DNA of 64,000 nucleotides, taken from the NCBI GenBank assembly GCA_050291365.1, contig JBNKJS010000004.1, positions 91,242 through 155,241 on the forward strand, written 5' to 3'. The number at the start of each line of letters is the position of its first letter. Within the stretch, counting starts at the first letter, position 1. The notes below the pieces were generated by a model. The model saw nothing but the letters and a program-made list of their open reading frames with translations. It was not told the DNA's origin and did not search any database. Shown here one piece after another: positions 1-8,201 of the stretch. Source of the DNA: JAAGZL01 sp050291365 (GTDB lineage Bacteria > Pseudomonadota > Gammaproteobacteria > Chromatiales > Chromatiaceae). Made by a program: the position numbers and the translations under genes.

Positions 1-213
1 GGACTATCGGGTAATGCTTGTGCCATAGTAGCCAATCGAGGCGATGAGGGATATTTTCTGACCCCCCTGGATGGAAAGGCCTATCCATTAGTGAACGGCA
101 AACCTACCGGCGATGCCACTATTCAGCTTTCCGATGGCGCCATCATTGAGATAGATGGCATCCAGATGAAATTCCATCAAGGAAACTCTTCTCCTGCCGA
201 TACAACTCTTTAA
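1..213 (+). CDS. C-terminal end of an FHA-domain protein (5' truncated by window edge)
   Basis: Frame 1 is open from the first base to a TAA at 211-213, giving about 70 residues with no start inside the window. The end reads like the last strands of a forkhead-associated domain: a YFLTPLDG strand, then a VNGKP turn, then LSDGAIIEIDG and a final MKFHQ strand, matching the FHA pattern of an NG turn followed by L-x-D-G-D-x-I. FHA domains bind phosphothreonine peptides in signalling or secretion proteins. The upstream domains lie outside the window, so the overall role cannot be stated. The PilZ gene follows 109 bp downstream on the same strand. Confidence 0.6.
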   Translation, partial: GLSGNACAIVANRGDEGYFLTPLDGKAYPLVNGKPTGDATIQLSDGAIIEIDGIQMKFHQGNSSPADTTL

Positions 214-322
214 CAAACCACAAAACCCGATAGTAGCGCTCTCTAATTAACCAGCGGATTTATGGTTTATAATCTATTATGTGCCGGGCGGCCGGTTTCA
301 AGATATATAAAGAGGAAACATT

Positions 323-694
323 ATGGTCAGCGAAAACAGCGAAAATAGACGTAAATTCCAGCGCGTACTGTTCGATGCTGATACCAGGATTGAAATAGAC
401 TCCGTAACTATGTCAGCAAGGTTGATCGACATCTCACTCAATGGCGCCCTACTGGAAAGACCCAAACACTGGTCTACTGCTACCGGTGAAAATGTTTCTA
501 TCTCAATAAATCTTGATCAGGAGGAAGAGTTCTCTATCCATATGCAGGCCGAGGTCGCTCATATTGATGATGATAAGGTTGGGTTGCACTGCAGACATAT
601 AGATATGGAGAGCATCACCAATCTGCGTCGTCTGTTGGAGCTAAACCTGGGAGATCCAGATCTGCTGGAGCGCGAACTGGCTGTACTAGGCTAG
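323..694 (+). CDS. PilZ domain protein
   Basis: A 123-residue protein that is essentially one PilZ domain. It has the arginine-rich entry motif (NRRKFQR, residues 8-14) and the D-x-S-x-x-G element (IDISLNGALLE, about residues 36-46), which together bind cyclic di-GMP in the family; no other domain is visible. The start is supported by an AGAGG ribosome-binding site at 311-315. A perfect TATAAT lies at 268-273 but without a convincing -35. By family knowledge it would be a cytoplasmic c-di-GMP receptor acting on motility, exopolysaccharide or another output; the partner is unknown. It follows an FHA gene, which hints at a signalling neighbourhood. Confidence 0.85.
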   Translation: MVSENSENRRKFQRVLFDADTRIEIDSVTMSARLIDISLNGALLERPKHWSTATGENVSISINLDQEEEFSIHMQAEVAHIDDDKVGLHCRHIDMESITNLRRLLELNLGDPDLLERELAVLG

Positions 695-767
695 GGGCAG
701 ATAACATCTGACTAAGTCCCTGGCGGCCTAGGCGCTGCCTGTGCGTCTTGAGATGCGAAGCGGTTAC

Positions 768-1154
768 TTAATCTGGCGTACCTTGCCATAACATCTTATA
801 GCCCATCTCATATGTATCTGAACAGTACTCAGACAGGGCGCTGAACCTCTCTTTAAAAACGGTGTCCGCGTGGGACTTCTCATGCTGCTCAAACGATCTC
901 CAGTAGGTCATAATGACCAGGTGGTCATCACTCTTTTTGTCGGGATCAAATGAACCCTGCTCAGAAACAAACCCCGTATATTCGAAGACCTGACCGCCGA
1001 TAAAGCCACCCTCTTCATCCCCATAGGTATTCTTCACGACATTACACATCTCGCCCAGAGCGAGCTCCACATCTTCAGAGCTAACTCCCTGCTTCAACTT
1101 GATGACGTTAAACAACATTACTACGCCAAATGGAATGGTGATTGGTTCAAACAT
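768..1154 (-). CDS. Antibiotic-biosynthesis-monooxygenase-like small protein
   Basis: A 128-residue protein preceded by GGGAG seven bases before the ATG. The C-terminal half has the pattern of the dimeric alpha-beta barrel (ABM) fold: a beta strand ending in VIMTYWRSFEQHEKSHAD and then a helix with KERFSALSEYC. Such proteins act as small oxygenases, haem-degrading enzymes or simply as dimeric binding proteins, so the reaction cannot be named. There is no signal peptide, so it is probably cytoplasmic. It lies downstream of radA on the same strand with a 53-bp gap and could be cotranscribed with it. Family assignment is by pattern only. Confidence 0.5.
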   Translation of the reverse strand: MFEPITIPFGVVMLFNVIKLKQGVSSEDVELALGEMCNVVKNTYGDEEGGFIGGQVFEYTGFVSEQGSFDPDKKSDDHLVIMTYWRSFEQHEKSHADTVFKERFSALSEYCSDTYEMGYKMLWQGTPD

Positions 1155-1207
1155 CTATAGTCTCCCATTATCAAACCTTGATTCAATAATAGACAACTAT
1201 TCAGGAA

Positions 1208-2575
1208 TCATATTGCATCCAGCGCATCTGAAAGACGATCAACAGCAATAATCTCAACTCCATCCATACTTTTCTTAGGAGCATTAGCCCTAGGGAGTAT
1301 TACCCGTTTAAAACCGTGCTTTGCCGCCTCTTGCAGCCTCTCCTGGCCACTGGGAACAGGCCTAATCTCACCGGCCAGACCAACCTCGCCAAAAATAGCC
1401 AGATCATGGGGTAGAGGGCGATCACGGAAGCTAGATAACACCGCTAGTAACACCGGCAAATCAGCGGCAGTTTCGGTAATACGCACCCCCCCAACCACGT
1501 TGATATAGACATCCTGATCGAACATAGCTATGCCGCCATGCCGATGCAGCACCGCAAGGAGCATACTCAGACGATTCTGCTCCATTCCCAGGGTAACCCG
1601 CCTGGGATTGCCCAGTTGACTCTCATCCACCAGGGACTGCACCTCCACCAGCAAAGGTCGACTGCCCTCGCGGGTAACCAGGATAGCGCTGCCAGGCACC
1701 TCCTTCTGATGTTTAGACAGAAATATAGCTGAGGGGTTGGTTACCTCGCGCAGGCCTTTGTCGGTCATAGCGAATACGCCAAGCTCATTCACTGCGCCAA
1801 AGCGGTTTTTGATGGTGCGAATCAGGCGGAACTGACTCCCATGCTCTCCCTCAAAATAGAGCACGGTATCCACCATATGCTCCAATACCCTGGGACCGGC
1901 CAAGGTGCCCTCTTTGGTTACATGTCCAACCAGAAAAATAGCTGTACCCATCTGTTTGGCAAAGCGCACCAATTGGGCCGTAGACTCCCGTACCTGTGCC
2001 ACTGACCCCGGAGCCGACTGTAACTGCTCGGTATAAACGGTCTGGATAGAGTCGATCACCATCACAGTGGGGCGCTCAATGGATGCCTGCTTCAGGATAG
2101 TCTCAACGCAGGTCTCGGTGAAAAGCTTAAGGCCATCACAGGGCAAACCAAGGCGGTGGGCGCGCATACTGATCTGTTCTGGAGACTCTTCACCGCTGAT
2201 ATAGAGGGTTGAGACATTCCCCTGAAATTTAGTCATAGCCTGAATAAGAAGGGTCGATTTGCCGATTCCAGGATCACCCCCGATCAGCACCACCGAACCA
2301 GAGACCAGCCCACCGCCCAGCACTCGGTCAAGTTCCGTGATGCCGGTGGAGATACCTCTGTTCTGGGATGGCTCTACCTCTGACAGGGCGAATACCTGAG
2401 AGGCTGGGACATCTCCAGCATAACCTGAGAAACGGCTATTCCTGCCCCCACTGGTTCTGGCGGCAGTCTCGCTCAGACTGTTCCAGGCGCCGCAATCAGG
2501 ACACTGTCCAGACCATTTGGGAAACATCCCTCCACACTCTTTGCAACTGTAAGCTGTCTTCTCTTTAACGCTCAC
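1208..2575 (-). CDS. radA: DNA repair protein RadA
   Basis: RadA (Sms) is a RecA-like, DnaB-like helicase that extends D-loops and processes branched recombination intermediates. Visible in order: an N-terminal four-cysteine zinc finger (CKEC...CPDC), Walker A GGDPGIGKST, the RadA signature KNRFG, and the C-terminal Lon-protease-like domain. I place the start at the GTG at 2573-2575 rather than at an upstream ATG at 2620: it gives 455 residues, close to the 460 of E. coli, begins right before the zinc finger, and its GTG overlaps the alr stop (GTGA), indicating translational coupling. It is the last strong member of dnaB-alr-radA. Confidence 0.96.
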   Translation of the reverse strand: MSVKEKTAYSCKECGGMFPKWSGQCPDCGAWNSLSETAARTSGGRNSRFSGYAGDVPASQVFALSEVEPSQNRGISTGITELDRVLGGGLVSGSVVLIGGDPGIGKSTLLIQAMTKFQGNVSTLYISGEESPEQISMRAHRLGLPCDGLKLFTETCVETILKQASIERPTVMVIDSIQTVYTEQLQSAPGSVAQVRESTAQLVRFAKQMGTAIFLVGHVTKEGTLAGPRVLEHMVDTVLYFEGEHGSQFRLIRTIKNRFGAVNELGVFAMTDKGLREVTNPSAIFLSKHQKEVPGSAILVTREGSRPLLVEVQSLVDESQLGNPRRVTLGMEQNRLSMLLAVLHRHGGIAMFDQDVYINVVGGVRITETAADLPVLLAVLSSFRDRPLPHDLAIFGEVGLAGEIRPVPSGQERLQEAAKHGFKRVILPRANAPKKSMDGVEIIAVDRLSDALDAI

Positions 2576-3657
2576 TGTCCCCGGCCCTGCACAAACTCGA
2601 CCCTGCCGGTGACCTGACAAAATAGTTCATAGGAGATGGTTCCAGCGTGTTGGGCCACTATCTCGGCGGCCAGCCCATCGCCCCAAAGAACGGCAGGATC
2701 GCCGATTTTTGCATCTGGCTGGCTACTCAGGTCTACGGTGATCATATCCATGGATACCCGTCCTATCAGGGGTACTATCTCTCCGTTCAGCAATATCGGT
2801 GTACCTGATGGGGCGTGCCTGGGATAGCCGTCACCATAGCCGATTGCTACCACCCCTACCGGCATATCTTCCGGGCAGATCCAGCTCTTGCCATAACCAA
2901 CACCATCGCCCTTACAAAAGTTATGTTTTGCAATCAGGGTGCTCTGCAGGGTCATTACCGGGCGCAGGCCATCATCCACACCAGTTCTGCCGTTAAAAGG
3001 AGAGGAGCCATAGAGCATGATTCCAGGTCGTACCCAATCCAGATGTGAATCCGGCCAGTTCAGGATGCCGCCGGAATTGGCAATACTGCCAATGGCTCCG
3101 GTCTGTTCGATCAATGGCTTGGTCAACCTGATCTGATGATCTGTCTCTGGGTTCTGCGGATCATCCGCATTGGAGAGATGGGTCATGATCCCCACTCCAT
3201 CCGCCACCGACTCGCATGCGCACAGGGCGTTATAGGCCTCCATGGCCTCTGCCACGGGAAAGCCCAAACGATGCATACCGGTATCAACCTTGAGCCAGCA
3301 GGTTACGGCAGCAGAGAGAGAGTTCTGTTGTAGTGTAGCCAGCTGCCCAGGCTCATGAATCACCAGACGCAGATTATTTGCTACTGCCTGCGATAACTCT
3401 TCCTTACTAAAAAAACCTTCAAGAATCACTATGGGCGATGTGATACCGGCTTGGCGCAGCTGTATTCCCTCCCCCACCCTGGCAACTGCAAAACTGTCTG
3501 CGTCCTTCAGGGTATTTGCCACTGTCAGCATGCCGTGACCGTAGGCGTTGGCCTTCAGCATAGCCATCACGCGGCTGTTTGGGGCTGATGCGCGTACCCG
3601 TTGCAGATTGTGCTCAAGTGCGGAAAGATCGATAAAGGCCTGAGGACCAAGACCCAT
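2572..3657 (-). CDS. alr: Alanine racemase
   Basis: A PLP-dependent racemase interconverting L- and D-alanine for peptidoglycan. It is 361 residues long, usual for the family. The N-terminal TIM barrel carries the PLP lysine in MLKANAYGHG (about residue 35), and the C-terminal beta domain has GVGYGKSW, with the second catalytic base tyrosine, plus the conserved MDMITVDLS stretch. The ATG overlaps the dnaB stop as TGATG and its own TGA overlaps the radA GTG, so the three genes form a tightly coupled unit. The dnaB-alr order is common in gammaproteobacteria. Confidence 0.97.
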   Translation of the reverse strand: MGLGPQAFIDLSALEHNLQRVRASAPNSRVMAMLKANAYGHGMLTVANTLKDADSFAVARVGEGIQLRQAGITSPIVILEGFFSKEELSQAVANNLRLVIHEPGQLATLQQNSLSAAVTCWLKVDTGMHRLGFPVAEAMEAYNALCACESVADGVGIMTHLSNADDPQNPETDHQIRLTKPLIEQTGAIGSIANSGGILNWPDSHLDWVRPGIMLYGSSPFNGRTGVDDGLRPVMTLQSTLIAKHNFCKGDGVGYGKSWICPEDMPVGVVAIGYGDGYPRHAPSGTPILLNGEIVPLIGRVSMDMITVDLSSQPDAKIGDPAVLWGDGLAAEIVAQHAGTISYELFCQVTGRVEFVQGRGQ

Positions 3658-5060
3658 CAGTAATCCTCTGCGCCATATATATCGGTGGCGTAGTTTTCAA
3701 ATTTGGTGTATTGACCAAGGAAGGTGAGCCGAACCTTGCCGATGGGGCCATTTCTCTGCTTGCCGATAATAATCTCAGCACTGCCCTTATCCGGGCTATC
3801 TTCGTTATAGACCTCATCGCGGTAGATAAAGACCACCACATCAGCGTCCTGCTCGATACTGCCAGACTCCCTCAAGTCTGACATCACCGGGCGTTTGTTG
3901 GGGCGTTGTTCCAAATTACGGTTAAGCTGGGACAGGGCCACCACCGGCACATTCAACTCCTTGGCCAGGGCCTTGAGTGAGCGTGAGATAAAGGAGATCT
4001 CTGTGGCCCGATTCTCCCCAGCTGAAGGCGCCTGCATCAGTTGCAGATAGTCGATGACTATCATCCCCAGATCACCATGCTCTCTTTTCAAACGACGCGC
4101 CTTGGCCCTGATCTCGGTAGGGGTAAGGGCTGCAGTATCATCTATAAACAGGGGTGCATCCGCCAGGATACTAACCGCAGATGTGAGACGCGGCCACTCA
4201 TCATCTTCCAGCTTTCCTGTACGTACCCGGTGTTGATCTATGCGGCCTAGGGAGGACATCATGCGCATGGCCAGTGAGTCTCCAGGCATCTCCATACTGA
4301 ATACCGCCACTGGTACCTTTTTGTTTATGGCAACATTCTCTGCCATATTCATAGCAAAGGTGGTCTTACCCATGGAGGGACGACCTGCAACTATGATCAG
4401 ATCAGCCGGCTGCAAACCAGAGGTCATTTCGTCGAAATCAGAGAAACCGGAACTAAGGCCAGTGATGGGTTCGTCCTGTTGAAACAGGGTTTCGATTCGA
4501 TCCACCGCCTTGGTCAACAAATTCTTGATAGAGGCAAAACCACCGCCTCCACGAGACATCTGCTCAGATATCTCGAATACCTTCTGCTCAGCCACATCCA
4601 GCAAAGCGGTGCTGTCCTTACCATCTGGCTGAAACCCACTATCCGCAATCTCGGTGCCAACCTTAATCAGCTGGCGCATAACCGAGTATTCACGCACTAT
4701 ATCCGCATAGGCTCTAATATTGGCTGCACTAGGGGTATCTTTAGCCAAGGTACCAAGGTAGGCCAGTCCTCCCACATCCTCCAGAGCAGCAACCTTCTCT
4801 AACTCTTCGGATAGGGTTATCACATCAAAGGGTTTGCTCTGCTCAGCCAGTTGATGGATCGCGCGGAAGATAAGCTGATGCTCACGACGGTAGAAGTCGA
4901 TATCCACCACCCGGTCGGCAATCTGATCCCAAGAGCTATTCTCTAACATGAGACCGCCCAGGACAGACTGCTCACCCTGAATTGAGTGAGGAGGAACACG
5001 CAGTGCGTCAGCGACAGATTCGCCTGACATCATAGCTGGTGGAAATGAATACTCTTGCAT
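3657..5060 (-). CDS. dnaB: Replicative DNA helicase DnaB
   Basis: The hexameric 5'-3' helicase of the replication fork. It is 467 residues long, close to the 471 of E. coli. The N-terminal all-alpha domain begins with PPHSIQGEQSVLGGLML; the RecA-like motor has Walker A GRPSMGKTT (about residues 216-224), Walker B MIVIDYLQLM and the SQLNRNLEQR arginine region. No intein or insertion is visible. It is separated by 300 bp from rplI, including a strong terminator, so it probably has its own promoter in 5061-5270. Downstream it is coupled to alr by TGATG. Confidence 0.98.
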   Translation of the reverse strand: MQEYSFPPAMMSGESVADALRVPPHSIQGEQSVLGGLMLENSSWDQIADRVVDIDFYRREHQLIFRAIHQLAEQSKPFDVITLSEELEKVAALEDVGGLAYLGTLAKDTPSAANIRAYADIVREYSVMRQLIKVGTEIADSGFQPDGKDSTALLDVAEQKVFEISEQMSRGGGGFASIKNLLTKAVDRIETLFQQDEPITGLSSGFSDFDEMTSGLQPADLIIVAGRPSMGKTTFAMNMAENVAINKKVPVAVFSMEMPGDSLAMRMMSSLGRIDQHRVRTGKLEDDEWPRLTSAVSILADAPLFIDDTAALTPTEIRAKARRLKREHGDLGMIVIDYLQLMQAPSAGENRATEISFISRSLKALAKELNVPVVALSQLNRNLEQRPNKRPVMSDLRESGSIEQDADVVVFIYRDEVYNEDSPDKGSAEIIIGKQRNGPIGKVRLTFLGQYTKFENYATDIYGAEDY

Positions 5061-5271
5061 CTATGGTTATTTTAACCCGCGTTTTCCAGGTGGAATAAAC
5101 TACCAAATGACTCGATTTATTAATATCGGAGCGATAGTAGAGCTACTTTTGTTGCCTGCCCCTGTATCTGTTCATCTGCCCAGATCAGAAGCCATATCAT
5201 AAACCTAGAAATTGCTGCATACCATAACTCTGTTCGCAAAATAATTTGCTTGCGTCATTTTTTTAGGCAAC
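5061..5271. other. Intergenic region between dnaB and the rplI terminator
   Basis: AT-rich DNA with no open frame that resembles a protein. It must contain the dnaB promoter on the minus strand, but I could not settle on one convincing -35/-10 pair. No repeats or RNA structure stood out besides the terminator annotated next to it. Confidence 0.4.
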
Positions 5272-5308
5272 AAAAAGCCGGGCCGGGGCAAATGGACCCC
5301 AGTCCGGC
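5272..5308 (-). terminator. Rho-independent terminator downstream of rplI
   Basis: On the minus strand a GC-rich stem of 12 pairs (GCCGGACTGGGG with CCCCGGCCCGGC, one mismatch and one G-U) closes an 8-nt loop and is followed directly by TTTTT. It ends the rpsF-rpsR-DUF2232-rplI transcript. A smaller hairpin (AACCCC/GGGGTT, 5325-5347) sits just after the rplI stop and may add to termination or protect the 3' end. Confidence 0.88.
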
Positions 5309-5360
5309 CTTATCTGGAATAGAAAACCCCTGAATGATCAAGGGGTTCCCGTGCTATTCC

Positions 5361-5810
5361 CTACTCTTCAGGAACAACAACCAGCTTGAGCATGGCATCC
5401 ACATCGGTATGCAGGTGAATTACCACCTCAAACTCACCGATAATGTGGAACGGGCCTTCTGGCAAGCGCACTTCACGCTTCTCAATCGCCACGCCGGCCT
5501 CCGTAGCGGCCTCAGCGATATCCGCTGTGCCAACAGAACCGAAAAGCTTGCCCTCATCACCGGCCTTACGGCTGATGCTGATACTAAGTGCTTCGATCTT
5601 AGCCTTGCGCTCTTCTGCGGCAGCTAGCGCCTCTGCAGCTGCTTTCTCCAACTCTGCGCGACGCGCTTCGAAGGTCTCAAGGTTTTCCTTGGTTGCGAAC
5701 ACGGCTCGACCGGTTGGCACCAAGTAGTTTCTTCCATACCCTGACTTAACATGAACCTTGTCGCCAAGAGCCCCAAGATTTTCGATCTTTTGTAACAGAA
5801 TTACTTCCAT
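5361..5810 (-). CDS. rplI: 50S ribosomal protein L9
   Basis: A component of the large ribosomal subunit that binds 23S rRNA near the L1 stalk and helps maintain reading frame. It has 149 residues, exactly the usual length. The N-terminal signature MEVILLQKIENLGALGDKV is followed by the RNA-binding KSGYGRNYLVP, then the long charged helix (about 45-75) and the C-terminal domain with GSVGTADIAEA. It is the last gene of the ribosomal operon and is followed by a strong terminator. Confidence 0.98.
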   Translation of the reverse strand: MEVILLQKIENLGALGDKVHVKSGYGRNYLVPTGRAVFATKENLETFEARRAELEKAAAEALAAAEERKAKIEALSISISRKAGDEGKLFGSVGTADIAEAATEAGVAIEKREVRLPEGPFHIIGEFEVVIHLHTDVDAMLKLVVVPEE

Positions 5811-5839
5811 CGTAGCTACCTCTGAAAGGTGTAATATAT

Positions 5840-6763
5840 TTAACTTGTCTCGCCCGGACCTTCACCCTTTCCGAAACGAGTCCTGAAATCCAACATGGCA
5901 TCCAATACTCCAATGGTTGCCAACAAAATCAACATGTAATGCATGCCAATGATCAGCAGGATATACATCCCAAACAACCAACCATAGCTGGCATTAAGCT
6001 GCGCCCTAAGTCCATGGGCCAGAGCCAACCCCTGCAGCAGATATGCCATTATCAGCAACATTGCCAGATAATCCAGCATAGGTCTGCCAACAGTCACATC
6101 CGTCGACAGCAGCGCAATCACGGCAACGGCCAACAGGGCCAGTGGCCGTGGTAACCTCAACTGGTGGAATTCATCTCTAAATCCACCGGGATTAAACAAC
6201 AGCGATTGCCACCAACGCCCCAATAGCAGTGACGCTATCAGTTGCAGGAAAAAACCTGCCGCCATCATGCCTGTCATCCAATGAGACAGTACCTCCAGCA
6301 GAAGTTTCCTCTGCCCTGCTTCCAGGCCCTGGGCCTGACCGAGGCTCTCTATCATCGGCCCCAGTACTTTGCTCCATTGAGTTGCCGGATCACTATATTG
6401 TAGGTAGTGAATAACTATCAGTAACACTCCAAACAGAAGCGCTAAGATAGTTGTGTATGCCAGTGACCTACTTGATCTCAGCATTAGGGCTAAGATCCAG
6501 ACTGGCAACCATAACAACAGCGTGGCGCCAACCACCGGTATTACATTCACCTGTACCAGCATAGCTAGCAAGGAACAGGCAATTGCACTCAATAGTGCAA
6601 CCAATAAACCGTCCCGCAACCCCACTCTCAGTGTTACTAGGGCAACCCCAGCAGAACTTATTATGGCTAACGGGGGAAATAACACAGATAACAGCGCAAT
6701 AATGCTAATCGCCATTACCGCCTGCGATCTCCCCTGCATCACAAAGGATGCCAGTAAACGCAT
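5840..6763 (-). CDS. DUF2232 family multi-spanning membrane protein
   Basis: A 307-residue protein made almost wholly of hydrophobic segments (about eight predicted spans), with a short charged C-terminus (FRTRFGKGEGPGE). In many gammaproteobacteria such as Pseudomonas an uncharacterised DUF2232 (YybS-like) membrane protein occupies this place between rpsR and rplI, so both fold and position agree. The family resembles small-molecule or energy-coupling-type membrane components, but no substrate is established. It is cotranscribed with the ribosomal genes: 55 bp after rpsR, 29 bp before rplI. The function is unknown. Confidence 0.8.
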   Translation of the reverse strand: MRLLASFVMQGRSQAVMAISIIALLSVLFPPLAIISSAGVALVTLRVGLRDGLLVALLSAIACSLLAMLVQVNVIPVVGATLLLWLPVWILALMLRSSRSLAYTTILALLFGVLLIVIHYLQYSDPATQWSKVLGPMIESLGQAQGLEAGQRKLLLEVLSHWMTGMMAAGFFLQLIASLLLGRWWQSLLFNPGGFRDEFHQLRLPRPLALLAVAVIALLSTDVTVGRPMLDYLAMLLIMAYLLQGLALAHGLRAQLNASYGWLFGMYILLIIGMHYMLILLATIGVLDAMLDFRTRFGKGEGPGETS

Positions 6764-6818
6764 AATCCTATCCGGATCTCTGACGCAAGGGGGTTATACC
6801 CAAGCGTAGAAAAAACTT

Positions 6819-7046
6819 TTACTGATGCTTATCAGTGTACGGCAACAGCGCAACATAACGTGCGCGCTTGATAGCCGTAGAAAGTTGACGCTGATACTTG
6901 GCCTTGGTGCCAGTGATACGGCTTGGCACTATGCTGCCATTCTCACTGATATAAGCCTTTAGCAGATTAAGATCCTTATAATCAATATCTGTAATCTTCT
7001 CAGCGGTAAAACGGCAGTATCTTCTGCGGCGAAAATAACGTGACAT
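6819..7046 (-). CDS. rpsR: 30S ribosomal protein S18
   Basis: A small-subunit protein that forms a heterodimer with S6 on the platform. Using the ATG at 7044-7046 gives 75 residues, the normal size, starting MSRYFRRRRYCRF; a GGAGAG ribosome-binding site lies seven bases before it. An ATG five codons further upstream lacks this spacing and is rejected. The core RNA-binding segment IDYKDLNLLKAYISENGSI and the C-terminal QRQLSTAIKRARYVALLPY are canonical. The gene follows rpsF with 92 bp between them; priB, present between them in E. coli, is missing here. Confidence 0.97.
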   Translation of the reverse strand: MSRYFRRRRYCRFTAEKITDIDYKDLNLLKAYISENGSIVPSRITGTKAKYQRQLSTAIKRARYVALLPYTDKHQ

Positions 7047-7138
7047 ACTCAATCTCTCCAAATAATCTGATTTCGACCGATTCTTACGGTCATCGAAAGC
7101 TAATACCCTAATATGTATCTAGGGGGTGGAAGGCGATC

Positions 7139-7537
7139 TTATTCAGCCTCTAGCTCCGTCTCGTCAGCAGCAGGGGTTTCTTCTGCTGGCTTGGCTGCTG
7201 GCTTCTCTTCTCTATCGTCCGGTGACTTGGCCAAGGGAGAAGGATCAGTGATCGGACCCTTGCGTTTAATGGTCATATCTCGCAACACAGCATCATTGAA
7301 ACGGAAAGCGTTTTCCAGTTCATTCAAGGCCTCGCCATTGCACTCAATATTCATGAGTACATAGTGGGCCTTAGGCAGCTTTTGGATGGGATAAGCAAGT
7401 TGGCGACGACCCCAGTCTTCCAGACGGTGGATATGACCACCCTTGGACTCTATGATTGAGCGATAGCGCTCAATCATGCCTGGGACCTGTTCACTCTGGT
7501 CCGGATGAACCAGAAATATAATCTCATAATGTCTCAT
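7139..7537 (-). CDS. rpsF: 30S ribosomal protein S6
   Basis: A small-subunit platform protein and partner of S18. It has 132 residues; the folded ferredoxin-like domain (MRHYEIIFLVHPDQSEQV to about residue 98, with VLRDMTIKR) is followed by a tail of about 35 residues rich in Ala, Pro and Glu that ends ELEAE. In E. coli the S6 C-terminus is extended with glutamates by RimK; whether that happens here is inference. An AGGGG ribosome-binding site lies six bases from the ATG. It is first in its operon, behind a strong promoter and a structured leader. Confidence 0.97.
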   Translation of the reverse strand: MRHYEIIFLVHPDQSEQVPGMIERYRSIIESKGGHIHRLEDWGRRQLAYPIQKLPKAHYVLMNIECNGEALNELENAFRFNDAVLRDMTIKRKGPITDPSPLAKSPDDREEKPAAKPAEETPAADETELEAE

Positions 7538-7557
7538 AATTGCCCCTTTCGGATTAA

Positions 7558-7612
7558 GCCTCCCGCATTCATGCGGTGAAGCAAGGAGTTGGCACAGATT
7601 TAACCCCGTGCC
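7558..7612 (-). promoter_or_regulatory. Structured 5' leader of rpsF, candidate S6:S18 autoregulatory element
   Basis: On the minus strand two hairpins lie between the promoter and the rpsF ribosome-binding site. The first (7591-7612) pairs GGCAC with GTGCC. The second (7558-7582) pairs GCTTC with GAGGC and, past a single A, CCGCAT with ATGCGG. The second carries the sequence CACCG; S6:S18 leaders in many bacteria bind the protein pair through a conserved CCG element next to a hairpin. Identity with that element is inference from position and motif. Confidence 0.4.
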
Positions 7613-7624
7613 GGAAAACAGCGC

Positions 7625-7653
7625 ATTCTACCCGTGCCAGGAGGCGCATGCAA
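7625..7653 (-). promoter_or_regulatory. Sigma-70 promoter of the rpsF operon
   Basis: The minus strand shows TTGCAT (7648-7653), a 17-base spacer and TAGAAT (7625-7630), followed by a GC-rich discriminator typical of growth-rate and stringent-regulated ribosomal promoters. Predicted transcription starts about 7618, giving a leader of about 80 nt before rpsF. Confidence 0.65.
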
Positions 7654-7685
7654 CGGAAAAACATGAGTTTTTGGGTAAAAATGAC

Positions 7686-7720
7686 AAAAAAATAGCCAGG
7701 TCTGTTTTAGACCCGGCTAT
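7686..7720 (-). terminator. Rho-independent terminator after the 82-residue secreted peptide gene
   Basis: A 12-pair stem on the minus strand (ATAGCCGGGTCT with AGACCTGGCTAT, one G-U pair, 5-nt loop) runs straight into a T tract of seven. It ends the transcript of the gene at 7765-8013 and insulates the rpsF promoter that follows. Confidence 0.9.
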
Positions 7721-7764
7721 CTCCAGCCAATCTTGACTACATCTAACTATCCATAACAATTTGA

Positions 7765-8013
7765 CTATTTTGCTGGAGAGTCCATCTTCTCTTCACCAGC
7801 CTTCATCTTTTCCTCTTCCATTTCTCCATCTTTCATCTCTTCTTTTTTCTCATCAGCCATATTGCCGGCAGCAGTGGCTTCTGATGTCATCTCCTTAGAA
7901 GACTCTGCTGCTTTTTCAGCAGCTTCACCCTCATGTTCACTGGCTAGAACAGATTGACTAATAAGGAAAAGTGAAACACAAAGCAGAATGCTGAGTTTTT
8001 TAAACATGGTCAT
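7765..8013 (-). CDS. Small secreted Glu/Lys/Met-rich protein
   Basis: It has 82 residues. Residues 1-24 form a clear signal peptide (Lys-Lys, then a hydrophobic core LSILLCVSLFLIS, cleavage after VLA). The mature part of about 58 residues is nearly all Glu, Lys, Ala, Met, Ser, Asp and Gly with no Cys, aromatic or long hydrophobic run, so it is probably disordered or a single polar helix in the periplasm. An AAGGAG ribosome-binding site is six bases from the ATG, and a strong terminator follows. No family is recognised. Met-Glu-Lys richness could suit metal binding or stress protection, but that is speculation. Confidence 0.75.
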   Translation of the reverse strand: MTMFKKLSILLCVSLFLISQSVLASEHEGEAAEKAAESSKEMTSEATAAGNMADEKKEEMKDGEMEEEKMKAGEEKMDSPAK

Positions 8014-8201
8014 TTTGATCTCCTTGAAAATGCTGTAAAACTTACCCTGTACCGAATTGATTCACATAAAACCCTTTTAGGGCTCGTATCGCTTAACGAC
8101 AGCGCCACAAAAAGTATCACAAAGGACCATATAGACCAATAAAAAGTTCAATTTTTGTGAGGGATTTCAACTCTAACTGAGTTCCGAAACTGGAGGGGCA
8201 G

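Noticed and set aside
1288..1299. A 12-base match (CCCTAGGGAGTA) to the 3' end of the tRNA-Glu gene, as a possible attachment site
   Set aside because: It lies inside the conserved radA coding sequence, is short and partly palindromic, and no integrase or second boundary is present.
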